A DNA stretch of 64,000 bases from Panaeolus papilionaceus (lineage: Eukaryota; Basidiomycota; Agaricomycetes; Agaricales): assembly GCA_015501605.1 (NCBI GenBank), contig JADNRZ010000013.1, forward strand, positions 992,001 to 1,056,000, written 5' to 3'. Positions within the stretch are counted from its first letter, which is position 1; each line of letters starts with the position of its first letter. Below the pieces are notes generated by a model. That model was not told the origin of the DNA, ran no database searches, and saw only the letters and a list, made by a program, of their open reading frames with translations. Shown piece by piece: positions 54,936-64,000 of the stretch. A program made the translations under genes and the position numbers.

Positions 54936-57136
54936 ATGGCACCGAAATTCCCCAAAGTAGCTGGTATGTTTCAGTTTTGGTGGTTGTTCAGACGTCCAAG
55001 TTGAATAAATATCTTACACGAATCTTTCAGGCTTTGAACTAATAGAAGAAGTCGGAGGAGGAGGATTTTCAACGTGAGTTACACCTAGTTTTCATTTCAC
55101 ACCGATCACTAACCCACCCTCGTAGCGTATACAAAGCGGTCAATTTCGAAACTCAGCGTGCAGCGGCATGCAAAGTTATCCTTCTCACTGCTGCTACCAC
55201 AGACAAAGACCGCAAGTCTGTGGAGAAGGAGATGCGCATCCATTCTGCGTTGAAACACGAGAATATTCTCGAGTTCATCAATGCAGTGATTGTGGAGCTG
55301 AAGCACGCTGATAAGTATGTGCCTGGGTTTTATATGCTCCTGGAGTTTGCGGGTGGAGGAGATTTGTTTGATAAGATTGGTATGCGGCTTTTCACTACCT
55401 TATTCGTTGGGCATGAGCGTGGCTAGGTCGATGAGGATGGAGTAGAGGTCGTTGAGGAAGAAGATCTTGATGCTGATGATGCTTTAATTGTAGCACCGGA
55501 TGTGGGTGTAGATGACGAACTGGCTCATCTCTATTTCAACCAACTCGTTTCTGGAATGGTGCGTCTCTTCCGCTCTCCCTCCCTTCTTACTCTCTGTGCT
55601 CTTCCCTCGCTCCATCCCCTTTTTCTTGATCCACACCTAACATTAACATAACTCCCCAGAAATACATCCACAACCAAGGTGTCTGTCACCGGGACCTCAA
55701 GCCCGAAAACTTGCTTCTCGACGTTGCAGGACAACTCAAGATCACGGATTTCGGTCTTTCTTCTGTGTTTCGTCTCAAAGAAAGCGGAAAGACGAGGCAG
55801 CTGACGGAGAGATGTGGCAGTTTGCCTTATGTTGCACCTGAGGTTCGTTCATTCTGCGTTTCTTCATTGAAGTGATTGACTAAATGTCCATGGTGTTTTA
55901 GCTGAACTTTGAGAGACCATACGACGCTGAGCCTGTTGATGTCTGGGGAGTTGGTGTTATTCTGTTCACACTCCTGGTCGGAAGTAGGTCACCTTTCCCT
56001 CTGCTGTTTCGCTCGCTGAACGGAGTTGACACCTGCCCCTAGATACACCATGGGACGAACCCACAGATAGAAGCACTGAATTCAGGAGTTACGTGGACGG
56101 TTCCATCTTTGAACATGCTCCTTGGAATAGAATAGGCGGTGATGCTTTATGTACGTTTTCTTGCACTTGATGACCTTGCTTCGTCGTTTCCTAACCGGAG
56201 AAATCCCAACAGCTCTCATTCGAGGTATACTCGAAGTGGACCCCAGGGAACGGTTCACGCTTGACGATGTCATGGCTCACCCATGGTGCCTGCGGTACGT
56301 CTCATCCTTCCTGTTCGTAACCTCGTTCACAATCTGAGCGTATTGTATCACTCAGTCCCAGTCAGATCGCCAACCTCTCTCCATATGGATTGGCAGAGCG
56401 TCTTACCCAGAATCTCCGTGATCAAGGTGATCTCAACACTGCTGCTCCGAAATTGCAGGCAGGGTATGCAACGTTATTGCTCTCAGAATGGAAGAATGAC
56501 ACTGAGCCTGATACGTTCTGTTACAGGTCCATGGATGAAGACGGTGATACGATCATGGGTACCGCCAATCAATCGCAATTTACGCAGCGGTTACTGCTCT
56601 TCGTACGTCTCCTCCCCGAGCCTCTCCATCGCACATTGAATAGATCACTGACCCGCCTTTTCATTCAGTCCCAAACCCAAGGCGGCACGCGCTACATGCC
56701 GCATCTCACGCGATTCTACGCCAACCTCGGCCCTTCCCTTCTCTTACCCATTATCCAAGAGGCTCTCGAGCAGCTGGAGGTTAAAACGAAATACGCAGGG
56801 CTGACGAGGGTGTACCTCGATGACCCGCCTGCTGACGGTGAGGAGACCGTGACGGAGAGGAGGTATAGGGAGACGCTAAAGTTGAGGATTGGAGGTTTTG
56901 ATCATCGTAAACAGAGATTTAAGGGGTGGGTGGAGATAGAGAGGTATCTTAGGGAGGAGGTTGAGTATAGTTTTATATTGATGCGGAGAGATGAGGTATG
57001 TTTTATTTTGGTTATACGTTTAGGAGGAGTGATTGACGTTTGATACTGAATTTAGGGAAATCCGATTTCGTGGCGTCAGCTCTATAGAGCGCTTGTGCAG
57101 AGCGAGTATGTTGCGGCACATGTGTTGTGGAAGTAG
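54936..57136 (+). CDS. chk1: Chk1-type DNA-damage checkpoint Ser/Thr kinase
   Basis: A multi-exon gene. The first exon (54936-54963) encodes MAPKFPKVA; the next begins [14 protein letters not shown], the Gly-rich loop. Visible kinase motifs are AACKVIL (ATP-binding Lys), [26 protein letters not shown], and [30 protein letters not shown] closes the domain. The C-terminal part contains [19 protein letters not shown] and [14 protein letters not shown], typical of the Chk1 KA1-like regulatory domain, and ends HVLWK at 57136. Chk1 halts the cell cycle when DNA is damaged. An acidic insert ([14 protein letters not shown]) lies between the hinge and the catalytic loop. The acceptor before it at about 55455 is inferred from frame. 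At least seven introns are needed. Confidence 0.92.
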
Positions 57137-57847
57137 ACCGATGCGCAATGCGTGTCGTGTTTTCTGGCGCTGGTTGACGATGCGATTATAGGTGTTTTTT
57201 CCCCATTGCATTCGGACTTGGATAGAGTAATGCCATACTATGCTTTCCCTTCTCTTATCTTTTTGTTGAAATTCCTTGCTCGTTCACTCTACCTACTTCT
57301 CTTACTGATTTGCTCTCCCCCGGTTTGGTTCTTGTATCATATATTGGTTTCATGGTTTCTCTGTTGGATTTATTTTTGCCCATTTTTTTGGATTCAGGAC
57401 ATCGTATGCATGCCTGGTACTTGTCTATGAGTGAGATGAGGCGCCTCAGGGAGTAGTGGCATTCTGTTGGGAGGAACGCAATTGAACCTTGTGCGAACGA
57501 GGACACGTCATAAACCAGACTCTCATTGTGGCGGATGAGGTGGAGCCTCTCGTTAGTCTAAAATTTAGAGAGCTCATTTAATGGAATTAACATATGATTT
57601 AATGGGTGACCTCCCACAAGCATATCTTGAATTAATATCTTCAAACGAGTATTTCGGAGTTCGAAATCAGTGTAGTTACGAAATCTTCAAATCCGTCTTT
57701 AGAACCAGAAGCACATCGAAGACATTTAGGTTAGATATATTTCGGGGGTAATAGACTTAGGGGTCAACGACAGGGAACGCGTTCACTGGGACCCAGCAGA
57801 TATAACATATGTTTTTCGAGTGATCTATAACTACCCTTTGGGCAGTT
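57137..57847. other. Intergenic after chk1
   Basis: Hydrophobic ORFs around 57150-57430 derive from T-rich sequence and show no family likeness. No gene is supported. Confidence 0.4.
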
Positions 57848-58344
57848 ATGAGTTACAAATGGGATGATGAAGAAGTTGTTCTTCATTATCTAAACTCAAC
57901 CACTGCAGAGCACATATTGCAAGAGGTTTTCGGCATTATCCCAGCCAGTACCCCAAGATATATTCAGTTCGGGGTGGAAATCTTACTTGAAACCCTTCGC
58001 GAAATGGGTGAAGCTCAAATCAAATGGCCTCGTGAGGGTCGAAATTTATTTGTAAAAATGTATGTCGATGAAGGGTACATGCACAGGGAGGGGCATCGTC
58101 ATCAATGGTGGGGACGAAGCCAGGGTTACCACTCGAGATAATGTGTCGGAGCCCAATAAGGCAAGCACTCAGCGTCCCTTCCCGGACCATCTGCCAAAAC
58201 GGGCTTGTAAGTCACGGCAGCGGGGGTTTTAAACAAATATTCAAGGATTTAGAATCTAGAGAGGGGGTACCGACCCCTCCTCTAGATTTAAGGTTTGAAG
58301 ATGCCTCTTACGGTCTTACCCTGAATATTGAGGAGCTCGGATGA
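57848..58344 (+). other. Unrecognised ORF pair, possible small or broken gene
   Basis: A 97-codon frame (MSYKWDDEEVV, then YIQFGVEILLETLREMGEAQ) is followed in another frame by a 79-codon one (58105-58344). The first has the composition of a real globular protein. A single intron or frameshift near 58105-58140 could join them. No motif is recognised. A near-perfect hairpin (tctagag...ctctaga with a gggg/cccc core) lies at 58254-58285. Confidence 0.3.
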
Positions 58345-58708
58345 AATTGACACACGGCACGTCGGCACACGACCCTACTGTCGCCGGTTTGAAGATATTA
58401 TTTCAAGATATGCTTGTGGAAGGTCACCCAATGCCGATTGTTCAACCCAATTAGCAGGCATTCAGTTCGAATCAGAACTCTGAGCCATGAGGCTTAAAGC
58501 TTAAAGGTTCGAGGTGGCTCGTAAACTTGGACCCCTTCAAATTTTCAAAATTTCAAATTGTCTGACTGCGACTGCGATCAATGATTACTGAATTGCGGGA
58601 ATTTCCGAGTGTCGCGCCACGTGTCTCGTCGTCGCGTCTTTTGCATCAATTTGAATCACCATCATCTTTGCTCCCATCCTTGCTCGTATCGGTAAACTCA
58701 CAACTCTT
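58345..58708. other. Intergenic before the two-exon gene
   Basis: Nothing is recognised. The 100 bases before 58709 are the likely promoter. Confidence 0.4.
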
Positions 58709-59773
58709 TTGGGCTCAATGAAACAATGCGCGTCTATTCGTAACCTCTGTCTCCGAAAACTTTCAAGTAACGCGACTTCGGAACAAGGACGGCAAAGACT
58801 AAGAGGACCACGAAAAAAACGGTTCATTGTAACGCTAGACCCAACCAAGCTCGTACAACTCCAACAACCCGCTATAGACATGTCAGATTTAGCAGTTGCT
58901 CGAATTTGGACAGCAAGCGGATTGAGTAAACTAACATTTGCCTGCAACGCTCGCCGAATCCCTTTCCCAAGCGGAACCAGAGGTTTCTTGTATTATCACC
59001 TCCCCTCTGATCGGCCTCGCATTTCTGGTCAACTTCGTTTTCGCCTCACACCAAGTGATGACCCAGCTTCATTCGCATATGGACATGATCTCATGCAACC
59101 ACGCGACAGGCGCTATACCCATCAACCGTGGGGAACTCACGTCCTTTATCTACCTGACCAAATGTACTACACCGGTCTACTCTCACAGCTTGTGAATGAA
59201 AGCCTCGTTGAAGAGAGTCTTTTGGAGACCATTCGCAGGGTGAGAGCTATTCGGGGGATTGGCGGTGGCCCGGTGAATTTTCTCTTCAATCTGTCGGACC
59301 CTTGGGAGTTGAACTACTACAACAATCCAAGGCCCAGGGTCGCACTTCGGGCGGTCACGGAGTCTGGTCAGGGTCACATACTATATCTACCACTATATGT
59401 TAGGTCAAGAATAGTTTTCAAGTCAGGTATGTGACAAGCTATTATGTTTCTTTTCAGCTTAAAAAATCAATTTTTGTGTCCAGGAATCGTCAAGTGCCGT
59501 TTTGAAAGGTCCACATTGCCGGAACACGAAGGGAGGCGTGTAGTTGTGGCGCGGTGCTTGCAATTGGTCGAGCCACCAGTAATAGCATCAGCAGAGATCA
59601 ATCAGATCATGGACCCACTGACCGCTGCCACCTATACCCCCATTCCAGGCCAACTACTAAAGGTTCTGCCGCGGGGAGTCCACGCCCGCAATACCCAACC
59701 TCAACCCTGGAGTGTGGATATATCTGAACATTCCAAAAGCTCATCTGCGCCTGCCTTCCGCCTTCTGTGGTAG
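58709..59773 (+). CDS. Unknown two-exon protein, possibly mitochondrial
   Basis: Exons are 58709-59426 and 59484-59773, joined with a phase-1 intron (GTATGT...CCAG) to give about 335 aa. The first 30 residues are basic and lack acidic residues until position 25 or so (MKQCASIRNLCLRKLSSNAT), as in a mitochondrial presequence; MKQ at 58718 may be the true start. Then come RQRLRGPRKKRFIVTLDPTK, FLYYHLP, GQLRFRLTPSDDPASF, and in exon 2 RRVVVARCLQLVEPPV. The composition and ordered feel suggest a conserved fungal protein, but I cannot name its family and see no catalytic motif. Confidence 0.72.
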
Positions 59774-60606
59774 TTTACTACATGTGCGTAAGCACTTTTG
59801 TTGATGTGTTCGTGGTGGTGAGTGCCTTCAATCCCTGTTTGAGTTCAGGTTCTTCATCGATTGATACTTTATACGTTCAATCAGTAAGCCACGCATCTTC
59901 CTGATGGCAGCATTAAATCCGTTCGTCATCCTGAAGTAGATATTTTATTGCTTTGGAGAAATGCTTTCTCGGGGACTTCGTAGATCTCAACATAACGCAC
60001 GTTTCTTATGCTCGTAGCCAAAGTATGAGTGGGATGGCTTTCGGTTTTCTGTGATCTCGTCCGCACTGGCATTTAAGGACGACCCGGGTTCATTATGGTA
60101 AATGAATAGGATTCGTAATCCAACTCCTGCATTTGACCGCATAATCCGAGTCGATGTTCGTTTGCCAGCTCCGGAAACATAGTGTCTCCCACTCCATATG
60201 TATGATAATATTATATCATTACGGACAAATAACTAAAAGGCAAATACTGGTCTAATTACAGCTACATTATCGAACCGTCTCACCGATATAGATATGACAA
60301 TTCATAGACAGGCTTTCACTAGATTCGACCTCTGAGGATTCCACGTCCACACAATGCAAAGAATTTGTTCACCACAAGCATGCGCACTTCGTGGGAGACC
60401 GCTTTGTCCGGGTAGGTGAGTGTGAATGATGTATAAAAGTGCGAACCACTAATGACGTGGGTAGAAAGGACCTGATCTCGGGATATATGCACAGCCAAAG
60501 GCTGGGGCTGACTCATTGACCTTCTCTTCCCTGTCTATCGTAGTATAATTAAACCATGCATTACGTGTCGCACCGGTGAGAAGCCAAGCGCCCTTGGGAT
60601 CTGAAA
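59774..60606. other. Intergenic
   Basis: AT-rich with short ORFs on both strands, none recognisable. No repeat shared with the rest of the window was noticed. Confidence 0.4.
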
Positions 60607-61855
60607 GTGAAGGACTCAAATCTTACTCTCATCTTCGTCACTAAACCCTTTACCTGTTGCCGCAACGGACATTTACTCTGGAAGGAAGTAAACAAGAGGC
60701 CCGGTATTTCGATGACCCAAGCGCGACACATAATCAAGGATGCGTCCATTCAACGCCTCAGCGAGGGTGATATCGACTACGTTGCTGACCGAAGGGACAT
60801 CGCCATTCTGTGATTATCTCCCAAAACATGGAACTGATTCATATGAGAAAAACTAACCTCTAAAAATGCGTCGTAGGCTGTTGGGCCCTACAGGTGCCGG
60901 AAAGAGCAGAGTGAGTACAATACGTTAACCCAAGTCGTTGCTGACATCTAGACGGACTACATAGTTTATTGAGACATTATCTGGGAACGAAACATTGGGA
61001 ATCTCAAAAGACCAGTTGGAAGGCGTCACGCAGAACGTTTATACTTATCGTCTCGATCTAATGGAGCTTTGGCGGGGACCAGGCACAGAGATTGTCAGGT
61101 ACGAACAAGCGCCTAGCGATCAAAAGATTTACATACTCGATACACCCGGCTCGTCCGACAGTCAGATATCTGAGATGGAAATCATCGAAATGGTCAACGG
61201 GTGGATGGAGGCCCATAAGTGAGACTCGACTTTCTGGAAGTAAACGCAACACGATTCATATGCCGAAGCTGTTGTCTCGAATCAACAGCGATACCCCTGG
61301 CTCAGTAAGTGTGGTCACGACCATGTGGGACAAGTTGTGGAACGAGAGGACAACGTTCTCGGCCGAGCGCCGATTTGCCCAACTTAGGGATGACGTATGG
61401 AAGGTATGTGCACCCGTTATACACCATCAGGCTTTATATATTGAACTACTGATTCCTCATGCACTCTCAGGACTTAGTGGACGCAGGAGGCCCCATTACT
61501 AGGTTCATGAATACTCATGAGTCTGCCCTTGACGTGATTAACCAGGGCTCTAACCGAAGGTCGAGACTTAGCCTTTCTCGCCCGCCACACCGAGAGGTTC
61601 TGCGATGCGCCGTTCGGTACCCTCTTGTACCACGACCTTACGCAGCGCATTCAAAGTGCTCGACAAGAAAAGCACAGCCTCTTGATCGAGTTGTGCGAGC
61701 TCGAAATAGAAACCAATCGCGATAGGAACCATAAACTCAAAGTATTACTCGAGGGCCGCCTTCAAAACACGCAGCGTCTATTAGCCAAATTTGAGATTCA
61801 ACTTCTTAATTTTGGTAAAGTCCTTGTAGGGTTTGATTTAAAGAAATCGAAATAG
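60607..61855 (+). pseudogene. G-domain copy G, disrupted by an internal deletion
   Basis: The N-terminal exon may start at 60607. Walker A survives (LLGPTGAGKSR at about 60880-60910), then FIETLSGNETLGISKDQLEG and LDTPGSSDSQ (Phe of the usual PGF is Ser). At 61217-61222 the exon reaches AHK and hits TGA. The following sequence continues at once, in another frame, with PISETRLSGSKR and VVTTMWDKLW. In the intact copies an intron and about 15 codons lie between these points. A second frame change occurs in the last exon near 61540-61630. Two independent breaks make this a pseudogene. Its last exon lacks the basic tail of A, B and D. Confidence 0.75.
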
Positions 61856-62087
61856 CGAGCACAATGGGCCAATCATGGAACTCGTACCATCAGTCAATTA
61901 CATGGATGCTATACACAGAAGGTAAAAATGACAACCTACATCCAGTTACATCGTACAGAATCTTCGCACCATACCCTGGTACTATGCTGCATCGTTTCAC
62001 TGAAATTTCACCTGTGATTATGATTCATGCATTAACATGATGGTAGTGGTGAGTGGTAAATGGAGGGTCAATTTGCGACGAGAGTGT
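61856..62087. other. Flank of the long-TIR element
   Basis: Nothing is recognised other than the left target duplicate ttgcgat at 62088-62094. Confidence 0.4.
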
Positions 62088-62094
62088 TTGCGAT

Positions 62095-63235
62095 TATGGC
62101 AAGCCGTCTGCACTTTTATTATTTTGGGGTTTTTCGCACACACATCCAGGTCAATAGTCGAAACCTTGTAGATACAAATATAAAACTCACATTTGATGTC
62201 AGTGACACACAAATTTCGATATTTTGAGTGTGTATCACACAGATTTGTGCATTTTTCTGTGTGTGGCACACAGATTGAGGTCTTCGAGCTTGAATTTGCG
62301 ATGCACATCCGGGCGTATTGCCTAATAAGGTAATACGTCCAGATGTGTGTCGAAAAATGAGCTCGTCGACTTCAGTTGCACACACAAATCCGACGAGCTG
62401 AATTTCAGTGGCATACATCCACAAAGCCATGCCGTCGGAGTTTAAATGCGGCCGACGGCAATTTCGGTGATCTTATCAAGGCCTAAATCATACATCACTA
62501 AGACAACTCACCTGAGAGCAGAGCCTCAATTGCGTGATGATTGAGGGGAGGATGGTGAATCTTTGCTGAGAGGCGCTTCTCGAGTCCCTGCTAATGTATA
62601 GTGGGGTTTACAGACGCTTCTTAGACTTCCATAATAAAGGGCTTGGTGCTCGTTGAGAGGTTAATTAAACTGATCATGCAAGGGCCCTAACTTAAGTGCT
62701 TGACATTGACATATAGTAGTGCCTACTAGTCTTGCTCCCTGAGACTGATAAAATGCCATATGACCAATTAAATTGACATTGAAGAAGCTCTCCGAGCTCC
62801 TCTGGATATCTGAACATGGACTCCAGGACATCCCATTTGATGTGCATGATGACTGATATGTTGACTATCTATGTAACCTGTTGATAAGATTGCCGAAATG
62901 GCCGTCGGCTTCATTTAAACTCCGATGGCAAGGCATTCTCGATGTATGCCACTGAAATTCAGCTCGTCGGATTTGTGTGTGCAACTGAAGTCGACAAGCT
63001 CATTTTTCGACACACATCTGGACGTATTACCTTATTAGGCAATACGCCCGGATGTGCATCACGAATTCGAGCTCGAAGACCTCAATCTGTGTGCCACACA
63101 CAGAAAAATGCACAAATCTGTGTGACACACACTCGAAATGTGAGTTTTACATTTACATTTACAAGGTTTTGACTATTAACCTGGATGTGTGTAAGAAAAA
63201 CCCCAAAATAATAAAAGTGCAGACGGCTTGCCATA
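62095..63235. mobile_element. Long-TIR element, 1141 bp, unclassified
   Basis: Two inverted arms of about 370 bases (62095-62475 and about 62875-63235) surround a 400-base centre. The termini are TATGGCAAGCCGTCTGCAC and its complement. A 7-bp direct duplication, ttgcgat, flanks the element (62088-62094 and 63236-63242). Each arm contains a near-perfect 24-bp palindrome (cgtatt...aatacg, at 62317-62340 and about 63024-63047) and a run of gtgtgt/cacac motifs. The arms differ by an indel of about 34 bases. No transposase ORF is present. Long TIRs with a 7-bp duplication would fit a Mutator-like non-autonomous element, but the class is not certain. Confidence 0.88.
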
Positions 63236-63242
63236 TTGCGAT

Positions 63243-63582
63243 AGTTATTGGGGAAAAGGGAATGCATATTGACATTATCTGCCTTGCAACGTGGGTTACG
63301 GGTGTACCATGAGAAATTGTTCGCGACTAGACCCAGATGGAGTTCGTGAGCGTGGCAGGCTTTGATCTCCACGCAATGTAATTCCTACTCTCTAGTGCCA
63401 ATAGTGGTACAAAAATCTATCGTGCTGTTCACTCATCCAATAAAAAGGACTTAAATTCATTTCTTTCGAATACAAAGCAGCCAAAGTTAGGGCTACATCG
63501 GTATACTTATATACACAACCACAGCGCATACGCCTACCCGCACCGTTCTGCACCCTCCTCAACCTCAACCACGCCCTCAAAC
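63243..63582. other. 3' intergenic of the E2 gene
   Basis: Presumed 3' UTR of the minus-strand E2 gene; no other feature is seen. Confidence 0.45.
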
Positions 63583-64000
63583 TTAAATCCCCTCACCAAT
63601 CATCTTACCAGGCCTCTCAACCCAACCCCGCCAGCACTCCACGAATGCAGCAAGCTCAGCTCCCTCCACAACTCTATGATCCGCGCTCCAACTAACAGGT
63701 ACCCTCAGCCTCCTCTGCCCCCGTCCCCCATCAGGGCTCTCCGCATCCTCCACCCAAAACCTATCAACATCCCACACCCACTCTGCCCTCCCAATGGCCA
63801 CAATCGCGATCCCGCCCCCAGGGACAAGAACAGGGTTGGCGTCGCGTCCCGCCCCGATGGCGCCTACGTTTGAAACGGTGATTGTGCCGCCTTTCTTCGG
63901 CATCTCCTTAGGTGTCAACCCACACGGAATTTGTCTCCCCAAGTGCGACAAATTCGCCAATGTCGACGCAATCCCATACACCGACAACCCGCTCACTGCA
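63583..64000 (-). CDS. Branched-chain 2-oxoacid dehydrogenase E2 (acyltransferase), 3' end, partial
   Basis: The coding sequence runs off the right edge; only the last 137 or so codons are present. They match the C-terminus of the catalytic domain of dihydrolipoamide acyltransferases: LTPKEMPKKGGTITVSNVGA, then PVLVPGGGIAIVAIGRAEWV and VPVSWSADHRVVEGAEL. The DHR His is the catalytic His. The usual D-G that follows is E-G here, which I believe also occurs in fungal branched-chain E2 proteins. The SNVGAIG and PGGG stretches favour the branched-chain rather than the pyruvate enzyme. It acts in the mitochondrial matrix in Leu, Ile and Val breakdown. The stop is at 63583. Confidence 0.85.
   Translation of the reverse strand, partial: AVSGLSVYGIASTLANLSHLGRQIPCGLTPKEMPKKGGTITVSNVGAIGAGRDANPVLVPGGGIAIVAIGRAEWVWDVDRFWVEDAESPDGGRGQRRLRVPVSWSADHRVVEGAELAAFVECWRGWVERPGKMIGEGI

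Noticed and set aside
62018..63372. ORFs of 76-103 codons, mirrored left and right
   Set aside because: They are translations of the inverted arms of the 62.1-63.2 kb element, which explains why they occur in pairs.
1..64000. tRNA and rRNA genes
   Set aside because: No cloverleaf with A and B boxes or rRNA stretch was recognised by eye; a covariance-model scan would be needed to exclude a tRNA.

Overview
The window looks like nuclear DNA of a filamentous basidiomycete, most likely an Agaricomycete. Genes carry many short GT-AG introns of about 50-75 bases. There is a Chk1 kinase with its C-terminal domain, a fungal Ty3 chromovirus, a Helitron, and several lineage-type hypothetical proteins. 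All calls come from reading translations, splice sites and repeats by eye; no search was run.

Layout. 0.45-9.4 kb: four members of one unrecognised protein family (genes P1-P4), each with six coding exons and the same intron phases (0,0,0,1,0). An F-box-like gene and a ribonucleotide reductase small-subunit gene lie among them. 9.7-10.4 kb: a decayed fragment of a tuberin (TSC2) RapGAP gene, then a proline-rich minisatellite. 11.5-18.7 kb: an uninterrupted 2411-codon Helitron Rep/helicase. 19-33 kb: three copies (A, B, C) of a G-domain (AIG1-like P-loop) gene on the minus strand, inside blocks that are duplicates of each other, plus a foldback tandem array, a small TIR element and a dead inverted copy of the 505-aa gene found at 42 kb. 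33.1-39.3 kb: a full-length, very young Ty3 chromovirus with near-identical LTRs and a 5-bp target duplication.

42-47 kb: the intact 505-aa gene and G-domain copy D. 47.7-48.7 kb: a hAT-type non-autonomous transposon with a perfect 8-bp target duplication. 50.5-54.5 kb: a single-pass membrane protein, then G-domain copies E (intact) and F (decayed). 54.9-57.1 kb: chk1. 58.7-59.8 kb: a two-exon conserved-looking unknown gene. 60.6-61.9 kb: G-domain pseudogene G. 62.1-63.2 kb: a 1.1-kb element with very long inverted terminal repeats. The right edge holds the 3' end of a branched-chain 2-oxoacid dehydrogenase E2 gene.

The two most notable systems are the four-gene P family wrapped around a divergent RNR R2 gene, whose function is unknown, and the seven-copy G-domain family. 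The latter shows every stage from intact gene through tail-truncated gene to P-loop loss and internal-deletion pseudogene within about 43 kb. The housekeeping genes (chk1, E2) sit in the right half; the left half is dominated by family expansion and mobile DNA.
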